DNA of 64,000 nt from Bradyrhizobium archetypum (GCF_013114835.1 NZ_JAAVLW010000011.1:124001-188000), one strand, 5' to 3'; shown: positions 46,842 to 56,057, counted from the stretch's first letter. The notes: a model not told the origin generated them from the sequence alone. Translations and numbers: made by a program.

Positions 46842-47305
46842 GGGGTTTCCTCTTTGCTGAGCCAGATTTTGCTTCTTGTTTTTCTTCTCCGTTTGGAGGA
46901 GCGCCGCATCGGCGCGGCGGCCAGCGGAGATTATGTCATTGGATCAGACCAGAATTGTTTGCATCTGTCGAGAAAACACATCGGCCGCTGTCATTGGACT
47001 AACGTTGCGTGGAAATTCCGGGCAGCGGGAGCGACGATGTCATCGCTGCGGGATCGCAAATTGTGGGCGCCGCAATATTGCGCCGCACATATTGGCTGCG
47101 ATCCCGCTGCGGGTTCGGACGATGGGCTGCGATCACGCCGCAGCGCGTTGAGGCTGCTTGCCCGAGGGCGTTCCTGCCGTGGAACCATCCGGGCGCACGG
47201 TGGACGAGTTTGGGGCGAAAACGATAACTTAGGCAGAGATGGATTCTGCGCGCGCCTTGGAGATCGCGCGCGGCAAATTTCTCGATCCACGATGGAGACC
47301 AGATA
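46842..47305. other. Gene-free 464-base divergent control region with an inverted repeat
   Basis: Between the divergent binding-protein and LTXXQ-type genes. GCGGGATCGCA (47048-47058) and TGCGATCCCGC (47097-47107) are perfect 11-base inverted arms 38 bases apart; between them lies the palindrome CGCAATATTGCG. No regulator gene is adjacent. The palindromes could be operators or fold in RNA. The rest shows no gene that I can support. Confidence 0.55.
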
Positions 47306-48082
47306 ATGACCCGTCCTCAGCAAATTGCGCCGCCGATACCGTCGCGATTGCTTGTTGTGCTTGGCGCCGCTGCCATGCTGGTTTTTGGCGCATCTGCCAC
47401 CGCGAACGCGCAGGGTTTAGTGCAGGGCGTGCAGCAGGGAGCTCGCGAGGGCAACAGGGCCGCCGGACCGGTCGGCGGCGTACTGGGCGGCGCGATCGGA
47501 GGCGTCGTCGGCGTGGTCAGCGGTGTTACCGGCGTCCTGACCGGCGGCAACAATAACAAGGGTGGTCAGGCACCTGCCACAAAGGAAACCAAACAAGGCG
47601 AGACTGCCGCCAAGCAAGGCGATGCTTCGAAGCCTCCGAAGGGAAACAAGGCGACGAAGATTGCCAAGCAGCAGTCACAGCAACCGCAGCAGCCGGCTGT
47701 GCTCACCCAGACCGGTGCGCCGCAACTGACGGCCGAACAGATCGTGGCCAACAGCGATGCCAATATCGAGCGGATCAAGAAAGAGCTGAACCTGACACCC
47801 GAACAGGAGAAGCATTGGGCGGGCTTCAACAGTGCGATGCATTATCTCGGCAATAATGGTGCCGATCGCCTCAATCTCCGGATTGCCCGGGCCAAGCGTG
47901 ATCCCCCCGACGACATCATTGAGCAGATGCGGAACGAGGCCCAATTCCTCAACGACCGCGCGGTCGATCAGCGCAACGTGGCCGACGCGGCCGAGCCGTT
48001 ATTTGCCAGTCTGGACGACAAGCAAAAGGCGGTCTTTATTCAGGAAATGGTCAAGCTGAGCCACGAGCGCGGCCTCGACTAG
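47306..48082 (+). CDS. Spy/CpxP-like LTXXQ-motif secreted protein
   Basis: A 258-residue protein with a signal peptide (about 15-36, ANAQ), a Gly-rich stretch (about 55-83: GGVLGGAIGGVVGVVSGVTGV), a Lys/Gln/Pro-rich linker and a C-terminal helical domain. That domain carries LNLTPEQEKHWAGF and LFASLDDKQKAVFIQEM, the two LTPEQ-like motifs of Spy/CpxP periplasmic chaperones. The Gly-rich segment resembles outer-membrane-anchoring glycine zippers. GGAGA stands eight bases before the ATG. An inverted repeat follows as a probable terminator. Confidence 0.85.
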   Translation: MTRPQQIAPPIPSRLLVVLGAAAMLVFGASATANAQGLVQGVQQGAREGNRAAGPVGGVLGGAIGGVVGVVSGVTGVLTGGNNNKGGQAPATKETKQGETAAKQGDASKPPKGNKATKIAKQQSQQPQQPAVLTQTGAPQLTAEQIVANSDANIERIKKELNLTPEQEKHWAGFNSAMHYLGNNGADRLNLRIARAKRDPPDDIIEQMRNEAQFLNDRAVDQRNVADAAEPLFASLDDKQKAVFIQEMVKLSHERGLD

Positions 48083-48098
48083 CGGCTCCGCGCGGGAT

Positions 48099-48155
48099 GA
48101 ATAGCCGGGTACGCGTGCCCTGGGGTAGGTTGAAAGGCGCGGCACCCGGCTATTC
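48099..48155. terminator. Long inverted repeat after the LTXXQ gene
   Basis: GAATAGCCGGGT and ACCCGGCTATTC are perfect 12-base arms, with a further GTGCC/GGCAC pair inside. There is no T-run, so it is either a hairpin that blocks RNA decay or a dispersed palindrome. The stretch to 48352 holds nothing else recognisable. Confidence 0.6.
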
Positions 48156-48352
48156 TGCCGCAGCGGCGCGGCTGCTCCAATCTCATTGCAATGATGAAGA
48201 AACCCTGACGAACTAGTGCCTTAGTCGTGGCTGACTTGCGGCGTTGTCGGGAACTTCAATCTTTGAGGGACGGTGTTGCACCACAACATCACGTCCCCCG
48301 GACGCGGTCTGTCCTACCGGCGCCACTTCGGCCGAGACGAGCCGAATTGAGC

Positions 48353-48753
48353 TCAGGCCTTTGGAAAGTTCAGTTCAACGCCGACGCCGTCAGGGACGTA
48401 GAGGAAGAATTGCGTGTCTCCGGTGCGCGGCACGATGCTCTCGCGGAATTTGACGCCTTTCGACTGCAGGCGCTTGCGCATACCGTCGACGTCGGTCGCC
48501 GCAAAGGCGATGTGGTCGAGCCGACCGGTATCTTCGTACTTCTTCTCGGTGCCGCGCACCATGATTCCTTCGCGTGGCGTGCGCGTGCCCATCAGATGCA
48601 CTGTGGCGGTGCCGCCGAAATAGAGCCAATAGCGGGGAAACCGAGCGGCGGGCGGTCGCCATTCTCCAGCCCGAGCACGTCACAATAGAAATCCTTGGAG
48701 CGCTCAAGGTCAGAAGGCTCGATCGTAAAGTGTTGCAGCGCGCCAAGTCCCAT
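48353..48753 (-). pseudogene. VOC-family (glyoxalase-like) protein, one-base frameshift
   Basis: From ATG 48753 the frame reads MGLGALQHFTIEPSDLERSK and continues FYCDVLGLENGDRPPLGFP, then fails within about 20 codons. Shifting one base near 48630-48637 restores YWLYFGGTATVHLMGTRTPR and the rest, ending FFLYVPDGVGVELNFPKA. The two pieces together form a complete 134-residue VOC domain with HFTIEP and HIAFAATDVD metal-binding histidines and the terminal Glu. The total of 401 bases is one short of a multiple of three. Either the gene is recently dead or the assembly lost a base in a GGGG run. It would be cotranscribed with the acyl-CoA-dehydrogenase-like gene 10 bases upstream. Confidence 0.85.
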
Positions 48754-48763
48754 CGTCGTTCTC

Positions 48764-49966
48764 CTAGACGAAACTGAGGTCGGTATCGACGCCCATCATC
48801 CAGGCGCCGACGGTTTCAAAATGCCGGAGCTGGCCCTGCAACTGCTGGGTCACGGTGTGAATATCGCGGAAGCGCCGTTCCAGCGGATGGTCTTCGAAGA
48901 TCGCCGTGGCGCCTGCGGCATTGTAGGCGAAGTCGACCGCCTCGCGCGCCTTATGGATGGCGTGGGTCGAGGCCATGCGGATATTCATGCGCTGCGCCAC
49001 CGTAATCGTGGCTCCCGCCGTGAGATCCTTCCAGGTGTCCGCCATCGACTGCAGCACGTAGCCACGGGCGGCGCGGAGATTGACTTCCGCCTGGGCGAGG
49101 TTGCTCTGAACCACGGCATTGTCCCGCAACGACATTTTCGCGCCACGCGGAATCTTGTTGCGCATCGTCTCGACGAAGTTATCGAGCGCGGTGCGGGCGA
49201 TGCCGCAGGCAACGGCGGCAAAACCGACCTGGTAACAGGTGTGGTTGCTCATGCGGTAGAGCGGGCCGCTCTCGCGGCATTCCCGGTCGAACTCGCGGGT
49301 AATCGAATGGTCCGCGCGCACGAAGAAGTCGTTGAGCGCGAACTGGTCGCTGGCGGTGCCGCGCAGGCCGACGGTGTTCCAGATGTCGGTCCACTCGACG
49401 TCCTCGGCGCGTACCAGCATGGTGCGCTCGAGCGGAACTCCGTTCGCATCGTATTTGGGCGAGCCGTCGGCGGCAAAGATCGGGCAATGCGCGCCGAGCC
49501 AGGTCGCGTGCCGGCCGCCGGATGCAAAGGACCACACGCCGGTCACCCGGTAGCCGCCCTCGCATTCGACCGCGCGAACCTTGGGGCCGGGCCCCCACGC
49601 CAAAACCGCGCGCGGATCGCTGAAAATCGCTTGCGCCACCGGAAGATCGAGGTAGGCCGCCGATATCGCGCAACCGCCGGCCTGGCTGAGGCACCAGGCG
49701 GTGGAAGCATCCGCCTTGGCAATGGTTTCGATGACGTGGAAAAACGTGACGGGATCGGTTTCGATGCCGTTGGTCGAGCGGGGCAACAACAGGCGGAACA
49801 ATTGTGCTTCGTGCAGTTTGTCGAGCAGAGCGGGCGGCAGCCGGCGCGTTGTCTCGATGTCGTCGGAGGCTGCCGCGACATCAAGGCGTACCGCCTCGGC
49901 GCGGGCGACCACCGTCTGGTCGCCGGCAAGATCGGCAGAGTTTGGGATCGGTATAGTCAAGGCCAT
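48764..49966 (-). CDS. Acyl-CoA dehydrogenase-like flavoprotein (group D monooxygenase type)
   Basis: A 400-residue protein of the acyl-CoA dehydrogenase fold with an Acyl-CoA_dh_2-type C-terminus (FRDIHTVTQQLQGQLRHFETVGAWMMG). This branch includes HsaA, DszC and 4-hydroxyphenylacetate hydroxylase-like enzymes that use reduced flavin. FMN/FAD-contact text includes TGVWSFASGGRHATWLGAH and TVGLRGTASDQFALNDFFV. The catalytic Glu of true dehydrogenases is not evident. It probably hydroxylates an aromatic, sulfur or nitro compound, with a VOC protein encoded next. The 308 bases upstream hold no gene I can support. Confidence 0.85.
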   Translation of the reverse strand: MALTIPIPNSADLAGDQTVVARAEAVRLDVAAASDDIETTRRLPPALLDKLHEAQLFRLLLPRSTNGIETDPVTFFHVIETIAKADASTAWCLSQAGGCAISAAYLDLPVAQAIFSDPRAVLAWGPGPKVRAVECEGGYRVTGVWSFASGGRHATWLGAHCPIFAADGSPKYDANGVPLERTMLVRAEDVEWTDIWNTVGLRGTASDQFALNDFFVRADHSITREFDRECRESGPLYRMSNHTCYQVGFAAVACGIARTALDNFVETMRNKIPRGAKMSLRDNAVVQSNLAQAEVNLRAARGYVLQSMADTWKDLTAGATITVAQRMNIRMASTHAIHKAREAVDFAYNAAGATAIFEDHPLERRFRDIHTVTQQLQGQLRHFETVGAWMMGVDTDLSFV

Positions 49967-50274
49967 GTCTGCCGGTCCCTGGCGTTCGCGCGTCAGTCAT
50001 CGCTGTATTGGCGCCAAAGGCTATCGCGCCATCGCGGCGATCGGCAAGTCCATGGCAACGCGGAGCATCTCTGCATGAGAGCGGTTGGGTGGCGTGCCGC
50101 TCTGCACAATGGAGCCTGAAGACCATCACTTCACCACGCACATCGATGCCACATCCCGGCAGGCCGCGCCTGTTACGGCTTCCCGGCGGACGGTGCAGCG
50201 CACGCGTCGACGTGTTTGTTTAAGGTCTTGCGATAGCTTTGCGATCGGCCGGCATCCAGAACGGGACGGACGGG
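49967..50274. other. Gene-free 308-base divergent region
   Basis: Between the divergent flavoprotein and PilZ genes. Open frames here are short and lack start sites or coding-like composition. No strong box or hairpin was recognised. Confidence 0.5.
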
Positions 50275-50535
50275 ATGAAAGAGAAGCGCAAATATCCGCG
50301 CGCGGAGATCGACGAGCCTGCCTATGTTTCGTCGGGCGGTTCCGTCATGCGTTGCGTGGTGCGAAACATCTCGCGCGAGGGAGCGGCGATCGATGTCGAC
50401 AACCCGGCCTTCGTCCCGCCGCGCTTTCGCCTGGTGATGGCAAAGGATCCCTCGATCGTGCACGAGTGCCGGGTCGCCTGGATCCAGAAGAATCGTGTCG
50501 GGTTGACTTTCATGAGCTCCGACATGGGCTCGTAA
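50275..50535 (+). CDS. PilZ domain protein (86 aa)
   Basis: A single PilZ domain. The c-di-GMP-binding RxxxR lies in KEKRKYPRAEID at the start and (D/N)xSxxG in VRNISREGAAID. The usual end, VAWIQKNRVGLTF, follows. ATG 50275 (MKEKRK) is preferred to one twelve codons upstream because single-domain PilZ proteins begin here, with GGACGG ahead. It probably binds c-di-GMP and regulates a partner through protein contact; none is adjacent. It is convergent with the Bug-type gene. Confidence 0.9.
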   Translation: MKEKRKYPRAEIDEPAYVSSGGSVMRCVVRNISREGAAIDVDNPAFVPPRFRLVMAKDPSIVHECRVAWIQKNRVGLTFMSSDMGS

Positions 50536-50556
50536 CGATCGCCTTCGAACCGCCCG

Positions 50557-51525
50557 CTACTCGATCCGCAGCTTCGCATCGCGCACCACGTTGCCCCATT
50601 TGTCCATCTCCAGCCTGATCCGCGCGCCGAACTGATCCGGCGTATTTGCAACGGCCTTGAAGCCGAGCGTCGTGAGGCGCTCCTTGACGTCCGGCTGGGC
50701 GACGATCGCGGCGATCTCGCGATGAAGCAGCTCGATGATTGATTTCGGCGTTCCGGCCGGCGCAACAATGCCGGTCAGCGTGTCGGCGTCCTGATTGCTT
50801 ATCCCCTGTTCAGCAAAGGTCGGCACATCAGGCAGGCCTGCTGCGCGCTCGGCCGACGCAACGCCGAGTGCGCGCAATTGTCCGCTCTGCACCGCGGACA
50901 GGGCAGGCGGCAGCGCCGTAAACGCGATCGGCGTGTGGCCTCCGACGGTTGCCTGAATCGCCGGACCAGCGCCGGTGAAAGGCACATGCACCAGATCAAG
51001 CTTGAAGGCGAGCCGGAACAGTTCGCCGCCCAGATGCGGCGTCGATCCGACGCCCGGCCCGGCAAAGCTGTACTTGCCTGGATTATCCCTGATCAACTGC
51101 ACCAGTTCGGGCAGCGTTTTGGCCGCAACCTGCGGGTTGACCACCACGACGTTCGGCGAAACCGCGACCAATGTCACCGGCGCGAAATCCTTGATCGGAT
51201 CATACGGCACCTTGGCGTAAAGACTGGGATTGACGACAAAGCCGGTGCTGACGGCCATGATGGTGTAGCCGTCCGGCGTCACGCGTGCTACCTGGCCGGC
51301 CGCGGTATTGCCGCCAGCTCCGCCAATGTTCTCGACGAAGAATTGCTGGCCGAGATTGTCGGTCAGCTTCTGCGCGATGATGCGGGCGATGGCATCGGTC
51401 GGTCCGCCGGCGGGAAAGCCGACCACGACCCGCACCGGCTTGCTCGGATAGCCCTGCGCCGCGGACGCAACGACGCCGGACCAAAGCCATGTCGCTGCCA
51501 ACAATACGCGTAAAGCCGCGGCCAT
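50557..51525 (-). CDS. Tripartite tricarboxylate transporter binding protein (Bug family)
   Basis: A 322-residue periplasmic protein with a signal peptide (1-23). The Bug hallmark YPSKPVRVVVGFPAGGPTDAIARIIA follows it, then FFVENIGGAGGNTAAGQVA and the family pocket FAGPGVGSTPHLGGELF. No TctA/TctB membrane genes are near, as usual for the many orphan Bug proteins in Bradyrhizobium and Bordetella. The ligand is probably a carboxylate or amide. Confidence 0.93.
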   Translation of the reverse strand: MAAALRVLLAATWLWSGVVASAAQGYPSKPVRVVVGFPAGGPTDAIARIIAQKLTDNLGQQFFVENIGGAGGNTAAGQVARVTPDGYTIMAVSTGFVVNPSLYAKVPYDPIKDFAPVTLVAVSPNVVVVNPQVAAKTLPELVQLIRDNPGKYSFAGPGVGSTPHLGGELFRLAFKLDLVHVPFTGAGPAIQATVGGHTPIAFTALPPALSAVQSGQLRALGVASAERAAGLPDVPTFAEQGISNQDADTLTGIVAPAGTPKSIIELLHREIAAIVAQPDVKERLTTLGFKAVANTPDQFGARIRLEMDKWGNVVRDAKLRIE

Positions 51526-51599
51526 GGCGCTCTCCCCAATATGTTTGTTGGGGCCATCATCGGCGAGGCGGCGGCGCCGGACAAGAGGCTGGGGCGGCG

Positions 51600-52235
51600 T
51601 TATTTCCTGAGCAGCGGCTTGATCCGCTCTTCCAGTTCTTCGAACGACATTGAGCCTTGCAGCCGCACACCGTTGAGGAAGAACGTAGGCGTGGACCTGA
51701 CCTTCAACTCGCGAACGGCGTACTGCTGGTCGGCGTTCAGCTTATCGAACTGCGCCTGGTCTTCCTCGCAGGTCTTGACGTCCTGCTCGCTCATGCCGTG
51801 CTGCTTCCCGACATAGAGCAGCGTATCCTTGGTCTGCGCCATTAGCCGGTCCTGCAGCTTGAACAGCATCTCGACTGCGCCGAGGTATTTTTCGGAATCG
51901 CCCTTGCCGATGCACCGCGCCAGTATCGAGGCCGCAGCGGCCTTGATGTCGAGCGGAAATTCGCGGAACACGAAACGTACCTTGCCGGTATCGATATATT
52001 TAGAGCGCAACATCGGGAACACATTCTGGCCGAAGGCTGCGCAATGCGGGCAGCTCATCGAAGAATATTCGGTGATAGTGATTGGTGCTTTCTCGGATCC
52101 GACAGCAATGTCCGGCAGAGAGACCGGCTTGGCGACGGCTGCGGCCATCGCACTTTGTGCGACGGCGACGCGCGGGACGGCCGGCGATGCAAAAGCGAGG
52201 AGGGCAGCGAAGGCAATGCGGCGGCGAACGTTCAA
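51600..52235 (-). CDS. DsbA-family thiol-disulfide oxidoreductase
   Basis: A 211-residue thioredoxin-fold protein with signal peptide (1-26). The active site is CPHC in EYSSMSCPHCAAFG, and the cis-proline loop VRSTPTFFLNGVRL is intact. The helical insert (about 95-160) places it in the DsbA/BdbD group (Thioredoxin_4). It oxidises cysteines of exported proteins; DsbB is not in the window. It is divergent from the alcohol dehydrogenase gene across 323 bases that carry a FixK-type box near the dehydrogenase. Confidence 0.92.
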   Translation of the reverse strand: MNVRRRIAFAALLAFASPAVPRVAVAQSAMAAAVAKPVSLPDIAVGSEKAPITITEYSSMSCPHCAAFGQNVFPMLRSKYIDTGKVRFVFREFPLDIKAAAASILARCIGKGDSEKYLGAVEMLFKLQDRLMAQTKDTLLYVGKQHGMSEQDVKTCEEDQAQFDKLNADQQYAVRELKVRSTPTFFLNGVRLQGSMSFEELEERIKPLLRK

Positions 52236-52487
52236 CGGTTGCTCCGAAACGGATTGGCAAAAACGCGAGCGGGCAAAGGCCGCGGCCTATCGACCATTCT
52301 ACCGGTTTCGCGCGCCAAAGGCCATCTGGCCTGGCTGCACTCGCAGTTAACTGGGAATTGATGGCGTCCAATCATTAGGCGAGAGGAACGCAAGGCAGCA
52401 AGCTCCGTAAACCCAACAATGGCAGAACGCCCGACTGGCGCAGTACTGCCGACGTACCCATGTTAGGGAAAGTGCGCCCGGGTTCGA

Positions 52488-52501
52488 TTGATGCGGATCA
52501 A
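52488..52501 (+). promoter_or_regulatory. FNR/FixK-type box upstream of the alcohol dehydrogenase
   Basis: TTGATGCGGATCAA has perfect TTGAT and ATCAA half-sites around four bases. Its centre is 64 bases from the ATG at 52559, consistent with activation at about -41 from a start near 52536. The other part of the 323-base gap (52236-52487) shows no gene. Confidence 0.8.
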
Positions 52502-52558
52502 CCATGATCCGGTCGCACCGGATAGGCTGCACACGCCTGCGTGAGGATAACGGACGAA

Positions 52559-53542
52559 ATGCACGCCATGGTCCTGACAGCGCCCGGCGCGCCGTTGCGG
52601 CTTGAATCGCGAGAGGATCCGGTACCTGGTCCCGGCGATGTGCGCATCAAGGTCGGCGCCTGCGCGGTGTGCCGCACCGATCTGCATGTCGTTGACGGAG
52701 AATTGCCCAACATTGCCTATCCGATCATTCCCGGTCATGAAGTGGTTGGCCGGATAGATGCGCTTGGCGCCGGCGTTGCGGCCTTGAAAATCGGCCAACG
52801 CGCAGGCGTTCCCTGGTTGGGTTACACTTGCGGCGAATGTCCTTATTGCCGGAGCGGACGAGAAAACCTGTGCGACCGCCCGCGCTTCACCGGCTACACG
52901 CGTGACGGCGGCTTTGCCACCCATCTCGTCGCGGACGCCCGCTATTGCTTTCCGCTCGGCGACGCCGGCGACGATGTCGCCGTCGCGCCTTTGCTTTGCG
53001 CAGGGCTGATCGGCTGGCGCTCGCTGGTGATGGCCGGTGATGGACGGCGTCTCGGCATCTTCGGCTTTGGTGCGGCCGGTCATATCATTGCGCAGGTCGC
53101 CCGTTGGCAGGGGCGTTCCGTCTATGCATTCACGCGCGCCGGCGATGTCGAGGCGCAGCGTCTTGCAGAATCGCTTGGCGCCGAGTGGGCGGGCGGGTCG
53201 GAGGATCAACCTCCGGCGCCGCTCGATGCCGCAATCATTTTCGCACCCGTAGGCGATCTTGTTCCGCTCGCGTTACGCGCCGTGCGCAAAGGCGGGCGCG
53301 TGGTCTGTGCCGGCATTCACATGTCGGACATTCCGTCGTTTCCTTACTCCATTCTCTGGGAGGAGCGGCAACTGCTTTCGGTCGCCAACCTCACGCGCAA
53401 TGACGGCATCGCATTCTTCAAGGTGGCCGCGCAAGCGGGCATCAGGACGCACACCAGCGTGTTTCCGTTACGCGAAGCAAATGAAGTCCTTGCGAAGCTG
53501 CGGGCCGGAGAGATCACCGGCGCCGCCGTGCTGCAGCCATGA
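52559..53542 (+). CDS. Zinc-dependent alcohol dehydrogenase (class III-like MDR)
   Basis: A 327-residue medium-chain dehydrogenase. Catalytic zinc ligands are in CAVCRTDLHV and IIPGHEVVG; the structural zinc site is CGECPYCRSGRENLCDRP. NAD binding is at LGIFGFGAAGHIIAQVA. The type (propanol-preferring AdhP/AdhA-like) suits primary alcohols or aldehydes made in fermentation. ATG 52559 is taken; GTG 52541 in frame is an alternative. It leads a three-gene unit: its stop overlaps the next start (ATGA). The FixK-type box upstream suggests low-oxygen induction. Confidence 0.92.
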   Translation: MHAMVLTAPGAPLRLESREDPVPGPGDVRIKVGACAVCRTDLHVVDGELPNIAYPIIPGHEVVGRIDALGAGVAALKIGQRAGVPWLGYTCGECPYCRSGRENLCDRPRFTGYTRDGGFATHLVADARYCFPLGDAGDDVAVAPLLCAGLIGWRSLVMAGDGRRLGIFGFGAAGHIIAQVARWQGRSVYAFTRAGDVEAQRLAESLGAEWAGGSEDQPPAPLDAAIIFAPVGDLVPLALRAVRKGGRVVCAGIHMSDIPSFPYSILWEERQLLSVANLTRNDGIAFFKVAAQAGIRTHTSVFPLREANEVLAKLRAGEITGAAVLQP

Positions 53543-55110
53543 CCGCGCGACCGCCTGCCGACACAGCCGCCACTGATGCCGACCTGCAGCAGCAGGTGCT
53601 TGCTTTCCTTGACAATTCCGAGTTCGGTCCGGCCACCGGCGGCAAGCGGATCGACACGCACGCCTCCATGGTTTTTCTCGGAGCCGATCGCGCATTGAAG
53701 ATCAAGCGCGCCGTGCGCTTACCGTTTCTCGACTATTCGACACTGGAGAAGCGCAAGCGTGCCTGTGAGGAGGAACTGAACGTCAACGCCGGCAACGCCC
53801 CTGAGCTCTACCGGCGCGTTATTGCCATCACGCGCAATTCCGATGGCGCTTTCGAAATCGGCGGCGAGGGCGCTCCGGTCGAGTGGGCGGTCGAAATGGC
53901 GCGGTTCGACGAGAACCAGTCGCTCGATCATGTTGCAGCATCGAAGACAATTGATCCGTCTCTAGCGACGGCCGTAGCCGACGCGATTCTTCGATCCCAC
54001 GACAGGGCGCCACCCGCCGAAGGCGAAAGCTGGCTGGCGTCCATCCTGCCCATTATCGAACGCAATACCGCAAAGTTTCGCACCGTGCGCGGACTTGATG
54101 TCGGCGCCATCGATCAACTCGATGCCGCCAGCCGCAACTTTGCGATAACATTGCAATCGCTGCTTCGGCAGCGCGCCGAACGAGGGTTCGTGCGTCGTTG
54201 TCACGGCGATCTGCATCTCGCCAACATAGCATTGGCGGACGGCCGGCCCCTGTTGTTCGATGCCATCGAGTTCGATTCCGTCATTGCCACGACCGACGTT
54301 CTTTACGATCTTGCATTTACGCTGATGGATCTGATCCACTTCAATCAGGGAGCGGCGGCAAACACAGTCTTCAATCGTTATCTGGCGGGAACCACGGAAG
54401 ATGGTCTCGATGGCCTGCAGCTCCTGCCGTTGTTTCTGTCGATGCGGGCGGCGATCCGGGCGCATGTGCTGTTCGTGAAGAGCGAACATGCCGGACAGAA
54501 CGCCGCTATCTGGCAGGAAGCCCAGCGCTACTTCGATCTGGCACGACGTTTCATCACGCCCAGGAGACCCCTGCTGGTAGCCGTCGGCGGGCTGTCGGGT
54601 ACGGGAAAGTCGGTGCTCGCGCGCGGGCTCGCCGGCCTGATTGAGCCGCCGCCCGGCGCAGTCATTGTCCGTTCGGATGCTGTTCGCAAGCACCTGTTCG
54701 GCACCAGTAATACCACCACGCTGCCGGAATCTGCCTATCAGTCCGTCACGACGGAGCGAGTATATGATGCGCTTTTGAGCACCGCGCGGCGTATCCTCAC
54801 GCAGGGTTGCTCGGTTGTGCTCGATGCCACTTACCTGCAGGAGGCGGAGCGGACGGCAATCGAGAGGCTTGCGGCGAGCGATGGCGTGCGTTTCGTCGGC
54901 CTGTTTCTGACGACCGATCTCGCGACGCGGCTGGCACGGATCGAGCAACGCAAGGATGATGCGTCCGACGCGACACGAAACGTTGCTCTGAAGCAGGAGA
55001 CTTTCGCGATCGGCATGGTAAAATGGCATATGATCGACGCCTCGGGGACGCCGGATCAGTCGCTGCGCCGCGCCCGCGTTCTCCTGCCTGTGGTGCCGGA
55101 CGAACCCTGA
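53539..55110 (+). CDS. Fused APH-like kinase and AAA-type P-loop kinase
   Basis: A 523-residue protein of two parts. Residues about 1-340 resemble an aminoglycoside-phosphotransferase fold: VFLGADRALKIKRAVRLPFLDYS, then the catalytic loop CHGDLHLANIAL and LFDAIEFD as the metal-binding segment. Residues about 345-523 are a P-loop kinase: VAVGGLSGTGKSVLARGLA (Walker A), RSDAVRKHLFG and a Walker-B-like VVLDATYLQ. Such fusions are widespread and uncharacterised, often beside universal stress proteins or CHAD. It overlaps the dehydrogenase stop by four bases and is followed by CHAD two bases on, so all three are one unit. Confidence 0.9.
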   Translation: MTARPPADTAATDADLQQQVLAFLDNSEFGPATGGKRIDTHASMVFLGADRALKIKRAVRLPFLDYSTLEKRKRACEEELNVNAGNAPELYRRVIAITRNSDGAFEIGGEGAPVEWAVEMARFDENQSLDHVAASKTIDPSLATAVADAILRSHDRAPPAEGESWLASILPIIERNTAKFRTVRGLDVGAIDQLDAASRNFAITLQSLLRQRAERGFVRRCHGDLHLANIALADGRPLLFDAIEFDSVIATTDVLYDLAFTLMDLIHFNQGAAANTVFNRYLAGTTEDGLDGLQLLPLFLSMRAAIRAHVLFVKSEHAGQNAAIWQEAQRYFDLARRFITPRRPLLVAVGGLSGTGKSVLARGLAGLIEPPPGAVIVRSDAVRKHLFGTSNTTTLPESAYQSVTTERVYDALLSTARRILTQGCSVVLDATYLQEAERTAIERLAASDGVRFVGLFLTTDLATRLARIEQRKDDASDATRNVALKQETFAIGMVKWHMIDASGTPDQSLRRARVLLPVVPDEP

Positions 55111-55112
55111 TA

Positions 55113-56003
55113 ATGAGCCACCGACCCACCAGAACATCCGGCCGGCATAGGGCCTCCGCGGCTAACCTCGACTGTGCAAGCGCATTCCAGACGTTGGCGC
55201 TCGACTGCCTCGCCGCCATCAAGGCCCATCACAGCAGCGCATGTGCCGGCGACGTCGAGGCCGTGCATCAGATCCGGATCGCGATCACGCGGTTGCGCGC
55301 CGCCGTGGCGTTCTTCGCGCCGATCGTAGCCGATGCGGAATGGCTGCGCCTGAAGAAGGAGATTGCCTGGCTGAATGGCCCGCTCGGCGCCGCCCGCGAC
55401 AGCGATGTCGTTGTCGAATATGCGCGCCGCAAGCGGTACGGCGCATGGGCGCAGCGCATGATTGGCGAGCGCCTCGATCAGCGCCAGATGCAGAATCATC
55501 GCGCCCTGGTTCGCTGCCTGCGCTCTGTGCGAACGCAGCGCCTGCTGGTAGCGCTGGCAGACTGGATCAGGCACGGATCCTGGCTGGAACGCCACAATCA
55601 GCGTAGGAATGCGGAGGCTCTGCAAAGCTATTGCACGCGCGAACTCGACCGCTGGCACAGACGGCTGGTCCGTAGAGGCCGGCAATTGAAGACGTTGGGA
55701 GCGTCGCCCCGTCACCGGCTGCGGATCAAGGCCAAACGCCTCCGCTACATGCTTGAAGCACTGGCGGAGACTGGCATTTTGCGGGAGCAGGACGAGCGGC
55801 ACCGGCCGGCAAAGCGGCTGCAGCGCGCATTGGGTGACCTCCGTGATCTCAGGCGATTCGCCGGCTTGGCCGATGGATCACCGCAGACCGATAGCGGCAA
55901 ACGAGCCAAGAAGCGTCCGCCGGGCTATGGTCATCGACGGCAAAAGCTGTTCGACGCTGCCATTGCGGCGCATCGCGACCTTGAGCACTGCGGCGCTTCG
56001 TGA
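55113..56003 (+). CDS. CHAD domain protein
   Basis: A 296-residue helical protein rich in Arg and His. CHAD features: VEAVHQIRIAITRLRAAVAFF (the conserved H-x-x-R-x-x-x-x-R-x-R), LNGPLGAARDSDVV and, in the second half, HRLRIKAKRLRYMLEAL. The basic channel binds polyphosphate in characterised members, and some sit on polyhydroxyalkanoate granules. ATG 55113 follows the kinase stop by two bases; the open frame upstream lies in that gene. The C-terminal 40 residues are highly basic. Confidence 0.9.
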   Translation: MSHRPTRTSGRHRASAANLDCASAFQTLALDCLAAIKAHHSSACAGDVEAVHQIRIAITRLRAAVAFFAPIVADAEWLRLKKEIAWLNGPLGAARDSDVVVEYARRKRYGAWAQRMIGERLDQRQMQNHRALVRCLRSVRTQRLLVALADWIRHGSWLERHNQRRNAEALQSYCTRELDRWHRRLVRRGRQLKTLGASPRHRLRIKAKRLRYMLEALAETGILREQDERHRPAKRLQRALGDLRDLRRFAGLADGSPQTDSGKRAKKRPPGYGHRRQKLFDAAIAAHRDLEHCGAS

Positions 56004-56043
56004 CGTCGGCATTCGCAGGGGTGTCGCCCATCGGTACCCGGGT

Positions 56044-56057
56044 TTGATGTGCGTCAA
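56044..56057 (+). promoter_or_regulatory. FNR/FixK-type box upstream of the universal stress gene
   Basis: TTGATGTGCGTCAA keeps both TTGA and TCAA half-sites, with the outer TTGAT/GTCAA nearly symmetric. It lies 86 bases before ATG 56143, in the 133-base gap after the CHAD gene. Confidence 0.7.
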
